From positions 930,001-994,000 of the forward strand of contig NZ_CP011125.1 in NCBI RefSeq assembly GCF_000737325.1: a stretch of 64,000 bases of DNA, given 5' to 3'. The position numbers and the translations under genes were made by a program. This DNA is from Sandaracinus amylolyticus (GTDB taxonomy: Bacteria; Myxococcota_A; Polyangia; Polyangiales; Sandaracinaceae). Of this stretch, positions 9,657 to 18,118 are shown piece after piece. The first letter of the stretch is position 1. Each line of letters starts with the position of its first letter. The notes under the pieces were generated by a model. It saw only the letters and a list, made by a program, of their open reading frames with translations, was not told the origin of the DNA and searched no databases.

Positions 9657-9800
9657 ATGGCCACGAACACCGAGAACCTCCCGAGGGCGCCGCGCGTGTA
9701 CGACCGCCCCGAGCGCGCGCACGACAAGGGAGCGCTCGCGTTCCTCCTCGTGCTCGCCGTCATCGTCGCCGCGGCGATCATCGCAGCGCTGCTCTTCTGA
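9657..9800 (+). CDS. Small single-pass membrane protein (47 residues)
   Basis: The first about 24 residues are polar (MATNTENLPRAPRVYDRPER), and residues 25-47 form one hydrophobic helix ending at the C-terminus. The frame is open further upstream to 9453, but that extension is Arg-rich and non-conserved in character. This short form starts a membrane-anchored peptide 7 bases before the first DUF2382 gene. It is probably the first gene of that stress cluster. No family is recognised, and such short predictions carry some risk. Confidence 0.5.
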   Translation: MATNTENLPRAPRVYDRPERAHDKGALAFLLVLAVIVAAAIIAALLF

Positions 9801-9807
9801 GGTCGCG

Positions 9808-10221
9808 ATGCCCACGCCGCCGCAGCGCGAGGGAGACGTCGTGATCCCGGTCGTCGACGAGCGCGCCGAGATCGAGCGCCGGCTCGTCGACACCGCCGAG
9901 GTGCACGTGCGCAAGCGCGTGACCGAGCGCGTCGAGCAGGTGGTGCCCGACGGGTTCCGCGAGGAGGTCGCGATCGAGCGCGTGGCCGTCGATCGCTACG
10001 TCGATGTCGCGCCGGGCGATCGGATGGAGGGCGACGTGCTCGTCGTGCCGATCGTCGAAGAGGTCGTGGTCGTGCAGAAGCGGCTCGTGCTGCGCGAGGA
10101 GCTGCACATCCGGAAGCGACGCGTGCCGATCGAGAGCGCGCCGCAGGAGGTCGTCCTTCGTCGCGAAGACGTCGAGATCGAGCGCGTGCCGCTCGACGCG
10201 AGCACGAGGAAGGCCGACTGA
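9808..10221 (+). CDS. DUF2382 domain stress-type protein
   Basis: This 137-residue protein consists almost entirely of one DUF2382 (YsnF/AvaK) domain. It shows VVIPVVDERAEIERRLVDTAEVHVRKRV, then FREEVAIERVAVDR and VVPIVEEVVVVQKRLVLREELHIRKR. The pattern repeats twice, with alternating acidic and basic strands. DUF2382 proteins are usually found in stress, desiccation or general-stress clusters, with unknown biochemical role. No signal peptide is seen. It is followed after 37 bp by a longer DUF2382 paralogue, probably in one operon. Confidence 0.8.
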   Translation: MPTPPQREGDVVIPVVDERAEIERRLVDTAEVHVRKRVTERVEQVVPDGFREEVAIERVAVDRYVDVAPGDRMEGDVLVVPIVEEVVVVQKRLVLREELHIRKRRVPIESAPQEVVLRREDVEIERVPLDASTRKAD

Positions 10222-10258
10222 GCGCGACGCGCACGCCACCCACGCCCAGGAGGACATC

Positions 10259-11275
10259 ATGAGGAAGACGGTGGTCGGGCTCTTCGACGGCGCGAGCAGC
10301 GCGCTCGTCGAGAAGGAGCTCCAGGACGCTGGGTTCACGCGCGGCGACGTCCAGCTGCGCAGGAGCATGCTCGGCGGCTCCGTGCACGATCTGCAGCGGA
10401 TCGGAATCCCGCGGGCCGATGCCGAGCGCTACGAGGACGCGGTCGCGCGCGGACGGATCCTGGTCACGGTCGACGCGAACGAGGCGGACGCGCCTCGGGC
10501 GGCCGAGATCATGGCGCGCTACGAGACGGGCGCGAGGGACGCGCCGCCGACGGGCACGACGCTCGACGAAGGACGTCTCGAGAGCATCCGGAGCCAGAGC
10601 GCGCACGCCACGGGCGAGACCGGCGCGCGCCGCGTCGGGGAGAAGGTGATCCCGGTCGTCGAAGAGACGATGGAGATCGGCAAGCGCGAGATCGAGCGCG
10701 GCGGCGCGCGCGTCCACACGCGGCTCGTCGAGCGGCCGATCGAGCAGGACGTGGAGCTCCGCGAGGAGCGGGTGAGGGTCGAGCGCGTCCCGGTGGATCG
10801 CCCTGCGAGCGTGACCGACATCGCGGCCGCGCGGCGCGCGGGCGACATCTCGCTGCGCGAGCGCGCGGAGCAGGCGGTCGTCGGCAAGACGGCGCGCGTC
10901 GTCGAGGAGGTGCACGTCGGCAAGGAGATCGCGACGCGCACCGAGCACATCCGCGACACCGTCAAGAGGACGGAGGTCGAGGTCGATCGTGTCGACGGAT
11001 CGGACCGCGCGATGCGCGATCACCGCACGCACTTCGATCGCAACTACGGGACGGTCGCGGACGCGCGCTGGGAGTCGTACGAGCCGGCCTATCGTCTGGG
11101 CCACGAGCTCGGCGGCGATCGCCGCTACGCAGGTCGCGACTGGGCGATGATCGAGCGCGACGCGCGCACGCGCTGGGAGGGCACGTATCCCGGCACCTGG
11201 GAGCGCGTGAAGGCCGCGGTGCGGCACGCGTTCGTTCGCGCGCGCGGCGGGACGAGCGAGGTCCGGCACGTGTGA
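10259..11275 (+). CDS. YflT-like plus DUF2382 stress protein
   Basis: This 338-residue protein has three parts. Residues 1 to about 85 resemble the heat-induced stress protein YflT domain (TVVGLFDGASSALVEKELQDAGF, with RGRILVTVDA). Residues about 120-245 are a DUF2382 domain (GEKVIPVVEETMEIGKREIERGG, VHTRLVERPIEQDVELREERVRVERV). The C-terminal about 85 residues are charged and rich in Trp/Tyr (DARWESYEPAYRLGHELGG), with no family recognised. An AGGAGGA ribosome site at 10248-10254 fixes the ATG at 10259. The head-plus-DUF2382 layout is common in bacterial general-stress proteins; its role is unproven. Confidence 0.82.
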   Translation: MRKTVVGLFDGASSALVEKELQDAGFTRGDVQLRRSMLGGSVHDLQRIGIPRADAERYEDAVARGRILVTVDANEADAPRAAEIMARYETGARDAPPTGTTLDEGRLESIRSQSAHATGETGARRVGEKVIPVVEETMEIGKREIERGGARVHTRLVERPIEQDVELREERVRVERVPVDRPASVTDIAAARRAGDISLRERAEQAVVGKTARVVEEVHVGKEIATRTEHIRDTVKRTEVEVDRVDGSDRAMRDHRTHFDRNYGTVADARWESYEPAYRLGHELGGDRRYAGRDWAMIERDARTRWEGTYPGTWERVKAAVRHAFVRARGGTSEVRHV

Positions 11276-11361
11276 GTCGAGGAGCGTGGCGAGGGACGAG
11301 CGAGCGCGTCCCTCGTCGCGCGTCCCGCGCGTGGCGCGCGGTGTGCGAACGGATCGCGGAC

Positions 11362-11928
11362 ATGCAGGGTCGTCGATGGATCGCCGCGCTCGTGCTGATG
11401 ACGTCGTTCGTCGGTTGCTACGAGTCACGAGACGCGCCTCCCGAAGCCTATCGGCGTGACGGGAGCGTCTCGCAGCTCGACGGATCGGTGGGGCAGCTCG
11501 ACGGGGGAGGCACCACGTTCGACGGGGCGACCGCGGGCCCGGTGGACGCAGGACCGCTGCAGTGCGGCCAGGAGATCCCGGCCTTCGTCGGGCCCGGGTG
11601 CGCGGCGACGACGCGCGCGTGCGCGCAGGCGTGCGAGGAGGGCGACGGCGCGTGCGTGGACGGCTGCATCGCGCGCGACAGCGTGTGCGTGGCGTGTGTC
11701 GACAACACGCTCGTGCGCTGCGCGAATTCCGCGGGGTGCCAGCCGGGCTGGGAAGCGTTCGCGTGCTGCGCGCACGAACAGCCCGCGTGCGCGAGGCGCA
11801 GCGGTCTCGACCTCTTCGTGTGCCGCGACGCGTGCATGAGAGAGCTCGCGGCGTTCGACGAGTGCCTCAGCGACGCGGCGCCTGCGTGTCTTCGTCAGAT
11901 CGTCGAGCGCTGCGCGCTCGCCGAGTGA
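11362..11928 (+). CDS. Cysteine-rich lipoprotein, hypothetical
   Basis: This 188-residue protein has a lipoprotein signal (MQGRRWIAALVLMTSFVGC; lipobox FVGC, Cys 19). It then has a short Asp/Gly/Ala linker (LDGSVGQLDGGG) and about fifteen cysteines in the mature part, in patterns such as CAQACEEGDGACVDGC and CCAHEQPAC. This is typical of myxobacterial exported lipoproteins with no known function. It sits between the DUF2382 cluster and rtcB on the same strand. The frame is open from 11272, but the ATG at 11362 directly precedes the signal peptide. Confidence 0.7.
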   Translation: MQGRRWIAALVLMTSFVGCYESRDAPPEAYRRDGSVSQLDGSVGQLDGGGTTFDGATAGPVDAGPLQCGQEIPAFVGPGCAATTRACAQACEEGDGACVDGCIARDSVCVACVDNTLVRCANSAGCQPGWEAFACCAHEQPACARRSGLDLFVCRDACMRELAAFDECLSDAAPACLRQIVERCALAE

Positions 11929-11940
11929 TAATCACGCCGT

Positions 11941-13461
11941 ATGGCCTCGGGCATGTCGCGGGACTCGCGGGAGCTGATCCGCGCGGGCGACTGGAAGCGC
12001 CACTGCGTCTGGGACGCGGAGGGTGGATATCATCGGCTCGAGACCGAAGACGTCGGCGACGTGCCGGTGCGGCTGTTCCTCGGCGACGCGCTCCTGCGCG
12101 AGTGCGAGCAGGACGTCTATCGGCAGATCGTCAACGCGACGCGCTTCCCTGGCGTGAAGTGCGTGGTGATCACGCCGGACGTGCACGTCGGGTACGGCGT
12201 GCCGGTGGGCTGCGTGATCCTGACCGACCGCGACGAAGGCGCGGTCGCGATGGGGCCCGTCGGGTTCGACATCGGCTGCGGGATGGTGAGCGCGCGGAGC
12301 GACGCGCCCGCCGAGGCGGCGACGCCGGATCGGCAGCTCGAGTTCAACCGCGAGGTGATGGAGCGCGTCGCGCTCGGCGCGGGCGGGAAGTCGCATCGCT
12401 TCGGCGAGCTCAGCAAGCGCGAGCTCGAGGAGGTCGTGCGGGGCGGCGCCGAGCACTACGTCGAGGCGCACGGCGCGCGCGTCGATCGCCATCGCGCCGA
12501 GCGACAGCGCATCCCCGTCGACGACGGATGGAAGATCCCGTGGGGCGGAAAGGGAAATCCCGAGCGCGGTCTCGCGCAGCTCGGCACGCTCGGCGGCGGC
12601 AACCACTTCATCGAGCTCCAGAGGAGCGAGCAGACGAGCACGCTGTTCGTGCAGGTGCACACCGGCAGTCGCGGGTTCGGCCACGGGCTCGCGACGAACT
12701 ACTTCGAGATGGCGCGCGCGGAGCACCCCGAGCAGCGCGACATCGATCTCGGCTTCTTCACGCCGGACAGCGCGCACTACCGCGAGTATCTGAACGCCGT
12801 CGCGGCGGGCGGGAATTACGCGATCGTCAATCGACTGGTGCTCTTCGAGGCCGTCGCGGAGGCGTTCCGGCGCGTGTTCCGGAAGGACCTCGAGCTGATC
12901 TACGAGATCAGCCACAACCTCGTGCAGGCCGAGACCCACCCGGAGTTCGGGAAAGTGTGGGTGCACCGAAAGGGCGCGACGCGCGCGTTCCCGGGCGGAC
13001 ATCCGGCGCTGAGAGGCACGGAGTGGGAAGCGAGCGGTCACCCGGTGCTGATCCCCGGGAGCAATCGCGACTGGAGCTACATCCTCCGTCCGAAGCCGGG
13101 CGCGGTGAAGAGCGCGTACAGCGTCAATCACGGCGCGGGACGACGGCTGTCGCGCGGGGAGGCGACTCGCACGCTCGATCAGCAGAAGATCGACGAGCAA
13201 TATCGACGCGACGGAATCCTGGTCAATCTGGACGGTCGCGTCCCGCTCGACGAGGCCGCGCCTTGTTACAAGTCGAGCGACGAAGTCGTGAGCGCGGTGG
13301 TCGCAGCGGGGCTCGCGGAGATCGAGCATCGCCTCTGGCCGGTCTGCTCGCTGAAGGGCACCGAGGAAGGCCTGCGCTCGCCGAAGGCGAGGGCGCGCAA
13401 GGCCGAGGCGAAAGCGCGCGAGAAAGCGCGCGATCAGGGCCGCCGGATGCGCGGGAAGTGA
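11941..13461 (+). CDS. rtcB: RtcB family RNA ligase
   Basis: RtcB joins 2',3'-cyclic phosphate or 3'-phosphate RNA ends to 5'-hydroxyl ends using GTP and Mn2+. This 506-residue protein keeps the family signatures: PDVHVGYGVPVG, MGPVGFDIGCGM (metal-binding Asp 110 and Cys 113), LGGGNHFIE, VHTGSRGFGH, ISHNLVQ, HRKGATRA, and NHGAGR, whose His is the guanylylated residue in known RtcB proteins. A basic Lys/Arg/Ala tail of about 40 residues extends beyond the usual C-terminus. The start is ATG 11941 or 11953. Neither archease nor the RtcR activator is nearby. It ends 4 bp before the convergent amylase gene. Confidence 0.92.
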   Translation: MASGMSRDSRELIRAGDWKRHCVWDAEGGYHRLETEDVGDVPVRLFLGDALLRECEQDVYRQIVNATRFPGVKCVVITPDVHVGYGVPVGCVILTDRDEGAVAMGPVGFDIGCGMVSARSDAPAEAATPDRQLEFNREVMERVALGAGGKSHRFGELSKRELEEVVRGGAEHYVEAHGARVDRHRAERQRIPVDDGWKIPWGGKGNPERGLAQLGTLGGGNHFIELQRSEQTSTLFVQVHTGSRGFGHGLATNYFEMARAEHPEQRDIDLGFFTPDSAHYREYLNAVAAGGNYAIVNRLVLFEAVAEAFRRVFRKDLELIYEISHNLVQAETHPEFGKVWVHRKGATRAFPGGHPALRGTEWEASGHPVLIPGSNRDWSYILRPKPGAVKSAYSVNHGAGRRLSRGEATRTLDQQKIDEQYRRDGILVNLDGRVPLDEAAPCYKSSDEVVSAVVAAGLAEIEHRLWPVCSLKGTEEGLRSPKARARKAEAKAREKARDQGRRMRGK

Positions 13462-13465
13462 GCCT

Positions 13466-15127
13466 TCACGGCATCGCGAAGACGGCGAGTGATCGCGGCG
13501 CGATCGTGAGCGCGATGCGGCCTTCGACCACGCGCGCGGTCGCGCTCTCCGGGCCGTGGACTCGCATCAGAGTGGTGCCGTCGGGGGTCTCGCGATCGCG
13601 ATCGGCGATGCCGGGGTTCGTGCGATAAGGCACCTGCAGATCGCTGATCGTCGTCGCGCCTCCGTTCACTGCGACGACGACTCGACTCTCTCCCACGCTG
13701 CGGAAGAACGCCCACGCGTTCACGCCGCCCGGCGCAGGGCGCCAGAGCTCCGTGTATCCGCCCGCGTGCAGCGCGGGCGTCGATGCGCGCAGTCGCGCGA
13801 GCGCGCGCACCTCGTCGTGGATGCGCGCCGCATCGGGCAGCGCGCCGCCGTGCGCGCCCTCGCGATCCTCGGCGCGCCACGCCCACGCCGGCATGTCCCG
13901 CCGATTGAGCGGATACGTGCCGCCCATCCCGAGCTCGTCACCCATGTAGAGCTGCGGGATGCCCGGCACCGTGAAGAGCACGCCGAGCGCGAGCCGCAGT
14001 CGCGCGCTCTTCTCGGCATCGCTCGCGCTGCTCATCTCCTCGACGAAGCGCGGCACGTCGTGGTTGTCGATCATCGTCGCGCGCAGCCGCGCGCGCTCGG
14101 CGCCCCAGCGCGTCACCGCCTCTTGCGCGCGTCCCGCGACCGCTCCGAGCGAGCCGCCGCGCGCGACCGAGTCGATCAGCGCGCGACGCAGCGGGAAGTC
14201 GAAGAGCCCGTCGAACCCCGCGTCGAGATAGCGATCGAAGAGCGCATATCCACCCTCGTCGAAGAGCTCGCCGAGCAGGTAGAGCCCCGGACGCTCCTCG
14301 CGCACCGCGGGCACCCATCGCTCGCGGAAGTACGACTCCTCCACGTGCTTCACGGTGTCCATGCGGATCCCGTCGAACGCGAAGCGCGACACGAACGACG
14401 TGCTCATCGCGTCGAGGTAGTCCGCGACGTCGTCGCGCTCGTGCGCGAAGTCCGGCAGCCCCGAGAGCGCGCAGTAGATCTCGGGATCGCCCAATGTCTC
14501 GCAGCCCGCGCCCGGGTGGAACCACTCGGGCCGCTGGCCCACGACGCGCGCCCCGTAGCCCGCGTGGTTGACGACGAGGTCGACGATCAAGCGCATCCCG
14601 CGCTCGTGCAGCGCGTCGATCAGCGCGCGCAGCGCGGCCTCACCGCCGAGGCGCGGCTCGATCGCGCCGTCGTCGGGCACACCGAGATCCGCCCAGTAGC
14701 CGTGATAGCCGCACTGATCGCCGCGCCGGCCGACCTGTCGCTGCACCGGCGTGATCCACACCGCGGTGACGCCGAGCTCTTCGAGGTAGTCGAGCCGATC
14801 GACGATGCCCTGGAGATCGCCGCCGTGGAACAGGATCGGCGCGCTCGGATCGGTGCACGTCGCGTCGCCGTCGTTGGTGCGATCGCCGTTGGAGAAGCGA
14901 TCGACCATCACGAAGTAGATCACCGCGCGCTCCCACCACGCGCGGTCGAACGTGGTGAACGGATCGCCTCCGTCGACGCGCGGGCCCACGTCGCGCTCCG
15001 TCGCGCCGTCGATCGCGATCGACGCGTCGCGACGTCGCGCCCCCGCGTCGATCCCGTCCGCTGGAGGCGCGCCCGGCGCGCTCGTGCACGCCGTCAACGC
15101 CAGCATCATCGCGATCCGCGTACGCAC
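13466..15127 (-). CDS. Secreted GH13 alpha-amylase, lipoprotein
   Basis: This 553-residue protein is an alpha-amylase family glycoside hydrolase. It has a lipoprotein signal (MRTRIAMMLALTAC; Cys 14) and an Ala/Asp-rich linker of about 40 residues. The (beta/alpha)8 barrel follows with conserved regions DLVVNHAG, GIRMDTVKH (nucleophile Asp), LGELFDEG (acid/base Glu) and MIDNHDVPR (third Asp). A small C-terminal beta domain completes it. It is predicted to degrade starch or maltodextrins at the outer face of the cell. The gene converges with rtcB. The signal peptide and lipobox support the ATG at 15127. Confidence 0.93.
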   Translation of the reverse strand: MRTRIAMMLALTACTSAPGAPPADGIDAGARRRDASIAIDGATERDVGPRVDGGDPFTTFDRAWWERAVIYFVMVDRFSNGDRTNDGDATCTDPSAPILFHGGDLQGIVDRLDYLEELGVTAVWITPVQRQVGRRGDQCGYHGYWADLGVPDDGAIEPRLGGEAALRALIDALHERGMRLIVDLVVNHAGYGARVVGQRPEWFHPGAGCETLGDPEIYCALSGLPDFAHERDDVADYLDAMSTSFVSRFAFDGIRMDTVKHVEESYFRERWVPAVREERPGLYLLGELFDEGGYALFDRYLDAGFDGLFDFPLRRALIDSVARGGSLGAVAGRAQEAVTRWGAERARLRATMIDNHDVPRFVEEMSSASDAEKSARLRLALGVLFTVPGIPQLYMGDELGMGGTYPLNRRDMPAWAWRAEDREGAHGGALPDAARIHDEVRALARLRASTPALHAGGYTELWRPAPGGVNAWAFFRSVGESRVVVAVNGGATTISDLQVPYRTNPGIADRDRETPDGTTLMRVHGPESATARVVEGRIALTIAPRSLAVFAMP

Positions 15128-15177
15128 GAATTGCCATGATACGCGGGCCGATCACGACGTGCACCAGCCCTGAGTCA

Positions 15178-15726
15178 CTAGACGATTCGGTACTCGCTGG
15201 CCCACGCGCTCGCGATGCGCGGCTCGTCGCCTTCGATGAGCCACGGGAACTTGCGCGCATGCGCGCGCGGCACGCGCACCTGCTCGCGCGGCGCGAGCGT
15301 GCCGAAGACGACGTCCCACAGCGGCGTGCTGACGCCGTGGTTGCAGTCGGCGCGCTGGAAGTGGTGGTGCAGGTGATGACGTCGCGCCCAGCGCCCGTAC
15401 GCGCCGATCGGCGCCGCGACGTGGATGCGCCGGTGGATCCACTCGTAGATCAGCCAGCCCACCACGATGCCGACCGGGATGCTCGAGCCGAGCTGCCACC
15501 CGAGCGCGAGCGCGCAGACGATCACGATCGGCGTGAGCACGATCGCGGCCATCACGAGCTTGCCGCCGACCGGATAGAAGAAGTCGACCTTCGCGTGGTG
15601 CTCGAGGTGCCCGCGCGCGGCGCGGCGACCGAGCACGCGACGGTGGAACACCCATCGATGCAGCACGTACTCGAGCAGCGTCCACGCCACAACGCCCACC
15701 GCGAGCCCGATCCCCCACGTCGCCAT
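15178..15726 (-). CDS. Fatty acid hydroxylase / sterol desaturase family membrane protein
   Basis: This 182-residue di-iron membrane oxygenase has the expected His clusters: LHRWVFH, HLEHH, HRRIH, RHHLHHHF and NHGVS. Hydrophobic segments are at about residues 4-20, 54-76 and 80-96. The family (PF04116) hydroxylates or desaturates lipids such as fatty acids, sterols or carotenoids. The length and motif spacing resemble bacterial carotenoid or fatty-acid hydroxylases, but the substrate is not evident. The gene lies between the amylase and a TetR regulator on the same strand, about 25 bp downstream of the regulator's stop, so the regulator may control it. Confidence 0.85.
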   Translation of the reverse strand: MATWGIGLAVGVVAWTLLEYVLHRWVFHRRVLGRRAARGHLEHHAKVDFFYPVGGKLVMAAIVLTPIVIVCALALGWQLGSSIPVGIVVGWLIYEWIHRRIHVAAPIGAYGRWARRHHLHHHFQRADCNHGVSTPLWDVVFGTLAPREQVRVPRAHARKFPWLIEGDEPRIASAWASEYRIV

Positions 15727-15751
15727 GTCGTCCTCCCCGAATCGTTGGAGC

Positions 15752-16447
15752 TCAAACGATCTCCGCCGCGCGCCCGAGCGCCTCGCGCGCCCGCGCCGGC
15801 TCGGCGCCCCATCCCACCAGCAGCGTCACGACGAGCCGCTCGGTCAGCGCGTCGACGTCGAGCCCCGGCACGCCCCAGCGCTCGAGCTTCTTCGCCTGCG
15901 CGAGCCCGGTCAGGCTCGTCCACAGGAGGATCGCGCGCTCGAGATCGTCGCCCGCGCCGAGCGCTGCGGCCTCGCGCGCCGCCGCGAGCTCGCGCACCCC
16001 GCGCGTCGCGAGCGTCATCGCGACCTGCGCGTTCGCGTCGCCGAGCCCCTCGGGGAGCACGTTGCGCGGCTCGCCCATCATCCGCGAGAGCAAGCGCGCG
16101 TGGGTCGGCCGGCGCTCGGGCAACGTCGCGTAGACGCGCGCGACGACGCACACCCGCGAGAGCGCGCCGACGCGCGACGCGCGCGGATGCACCGCCTCGT
16201 ACTCGGCGATCGCGCGCTCGAGATCCGCCGCGAGCCCCTCGAACACCCGGCGCTGCAGGGCCGCGACGATGGCGTCCTTCGACGCGAAGTAGCGATACGC
16301 CGCGCCGACCGTGAGCTCCAGCTCGGCCGCGAGGCGCTGCATCGTCAGCGCGTCGTGCCCTTCGCGCTCGAGGATCCCCTCGGCCGCATCGAGGATGCGC
16401 TCCGACTTCGCCTCGCGCCGACGGACCTTCGCGGGTTCGTGAATCAC
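15752..16447 (-). CDS. TetR/AcrR family transcriptional regulator
   Basis: This regulator of about 231 residues has a classical N-terminal helix-turn-helix: RERILDAAEGIL-type start, LTMQRLAAELELTVGAAYRYFASKDAIVAAL. The variable all-alpha ligand domain follows. The start is uncertain. GTG codons at 16453 and 16447 fit the conserved domain, and an ATG at 16513 with a GGGGAG site would overlap the divergent ppx start. With the GTG start, two overlapping palindromes fall at the promoter. It is followed by the fatty-acid hydroxylase gene, a plausible target. The ligand is unknown. Confidence 0.85.
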   Translation of the reverse strand: MIHEPAKVRRREAKSERILDAAEGILEREGHDALTMQRLAAELELTVGAAYRYFASKDAIVAALQRRVFEGLAADLERAIAEYEAVHPRASRVGALSRVCVVARVYATLPERRPTHARLLSRMMGEPRNVLPEGLGDANAQVAMTLATRGVRELAAAREAAALGAGDDLERAILLWTSLTGLAQAKKLERWGVPGLDVDALTERLVVTLLVGWGAEPARAREALGRAAEIV

Positions 16448-16461
16448 GTTCACTTTGTGAA
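16439..16461. promoter_or_regulatory. Overlapping palindromes GTGAA-N5-TTCAC and TTCAC-N3-GTGAA (candidate TetR operator)
   Basis: GTGAA at 16439-16443 pairs with TTCAC at 16449-16453. The same TTCAC pairs with GTGAA at 16457-16461. The stacked half-sites sit at the start of the TetR gene and about 50 bp upstream of ppx, the usual place for a self-repressing TetR operator. A nearby TTTACG may be part of a promoter. Binding by this TetR protein is inferred. Confidence 0.5.
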
Positions 16462-16511
16462 TGACGTTTACGGAATCGTCAAGCACGCGCCGCTGGTACG
16501 CTCCGGCGCGC

Positions 16512-18038
16512 ATGAACGACGTGCTCCCCGCGCGCACGAGCCCGAGCTCGGAGCGCGAGACGCTCGCGGCGCTCGATCTCGGCTCGAACAGCTTCCACCT
16601 CGTCATCGCCCGCGTGGACGCGGAGGGCGTGCACGTGCTCGACGAGCGGCGCGAGATGGTGCGCCTCGCGGAAGGCCTCGACGCGCACAACACGCTGCGC
16701 AGGCCGGTCGAGCGTCGCGCGCTCGCGTGCCTCGAGCGCTTCGGCGCCTCGCTGCGTCCGCTGCCGCGCGGCGCGGTGCGCGTCGTCGGCACGAACGCGC
16801 TGCGCAAGGCGCGCAACGCGCGCGACTTCGTGCGGCGCGCCGAGGCGCTGCTCGGTCATCCGATCGAGATCGTGAGCGGCGCCGAGGAAGCGCGCCTCAC
16901 GTACCTCGGCGTCGCGTCGGGTGATGCGCCGCGTCCGGGCGAGCGTCGCCTGCTCATCGACATCGGCGGAGGCAGCACCGAGTGCATCCTCGGCGTCGGC
17001 ACCGAGGTCGCGTCGGCGCACAGCCTCTTCATGGGCTGCGTCAGCTTCACCGAGCGCTACTTCCCGCACGGCCGCATCAAGCGGAAGCACTTCGAGAGCG
17101 CGCGGAACGCCGCGCTCGCCGAGCTCGCGACGTTCGCCGAAGGCTGGCAAGGACGCTTCGATCAAGCGTGGGGCAGCTCGGGCACGATGCGCGCGATCGA
17201 CGCGATCCTCACCACGAACAAGTGGGGTGGCGCGGGCATCACGCCGGAGGGGGTCGCGCTCTTCGCGGACGCGATCCTCGAGCATCGCGACGTGCGCGAG
17301 CTGCGCATCGACGGGCTCGCGCCCGAGCGCGCGCCGGTGATCCCGGGTGGCCTCGCGATCGTGAGCGCGGCGCTCGAGGCGCTCTCGATCCCGCGGCTGC
17401 GCGCGGCGCGCAGCGCGATGCGCGAGGGGATCCTCTACGACCTGATCGGTCGTCACGCGGATCACGACGTGCGCGAGGCGTCGATCCGGTCGTTCGCGGA
17501 GCGACACGGCGTCGATCGCGAGCACGCCGAGCGCGTGCAGGCGACCGCGCTCGCGCTGCTGCGCGACGTGTCGGTGCCGTGGCGCCTCGATCTGCTCGAC
17601 TACGGCGCGCCGCTGCGATGGGCGGCGACGCTGCACGAGATCGGGCAGTCGCTCACGTACGCCGGCTATCACAAGCACGGCGCGTATCTGGTCCGCAACG
17701 CGACGCTCGCGGGGCTCGCGCGCGAGGACGCGATCCGTGTGTCCGCGCTGATCGGGCTGCACCGCCGGAGGCCGAAGCTCGAGTACGCCGCGGGGCTCGA
17801 GCGCGCGCAGCAGCGCGATCTCCTGCGCGTCGCGGTGCTGCTGCGCCTGGCGGCCGCGCTCCATCGCAGCCGCGCGGCGATCCGTCCGCCGGTGCGCGCG
17901 TTCGCGAGCGGCAAGCAGCTCGAGCTGCGGCTGCCGCGCGCGTGGGCCGAGACGCACCCGCTCGCGATGGGCGAGGTGCGCGCCGAGCGCGAGCACCTGC
18001 GCAAGATGGGCGTGAAGCTGCGCGTCGTCGCGCGGTAG
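16512..18038 (+). CDS. Ppx/GppA family exopolyphosphatase
   Basis: This 508-residue enzyme belongs to the ASKHA-fold Ppx/GppA phosphatases, which hydrolyse polyphosphate and/or pppGpp. The N-terminal domain shows LAALDLGSNSFHLVIARV, VVGTNALRKARN, IEIVSGAEEARLTYLG, LLIDIGGGSTE and MGCVSFTERYF. The C-terminal HD-like domain contains LHEIGQSLTYAGYHKHGAYL. The frame is open from 16461, but the ATG at 16512 begins the normal N-terminus. Ppx and GppA activity cannot be distinguished from sequence alone. The gene is divergent from TetR and precedes the kinase-globin-hydrolase fusion by 80 bp. Confidence 0.92.
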   Translation: MNDVLPARTSPSSERETLAALDLGSNSFHLVIARVDAEGVHVLDERREMVRLAEGLDAHNTLRRPVERRALACLERFGASLRPLPRGAVRVVGTNALRKARNARDFVRRAEALLGHPIEIVSGAEEARLTYLGVASGDAPRPGERRLLIDIGGGSTECILGVGTEVASAHSLFMGCVSFTERYFPHGRIKRKHFESARNAALAELATFAEGWQGRFDQAWGSSGTMRAIDAILTTNKWGGAGITPEGVALFADAILEHRDVRELRIDGLAPERAPVIPGGLAIVSAALEALSIPRLRAARSAMREGILYDLIGRHADHDVREASIRSFAERHGVDREHAERVQATALALLRDVSVPWRLDLLDYGAPLRWAATLHEIGQSLTYAGYHKHGAYLVRNATLAGLAREDAIRVSALIGLHRRRPKLEYAAGLERAQQRDLLRVAVLLRLAAALHRSRAAIRPPVRAFASGKQLELRLPRAWAETHPLAMGEVRAEREHLRKMGVKLRVVAR

Positions 18039-18118
18039 CGCGCAACCTCGCGGAAAGACGGCGATGCGCGCCGCACGCGCGGCGCTGGACGGGCGTTCGG
18101 GCGTGGTAAGTTGCGGCC

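Noticed and set aside
11432-13329. Long antisense frames opposite rtcB and nearby genes
   Set aside because: rtcB shows all family motifs on the plus strand; the antisense frames have no recognisable features.
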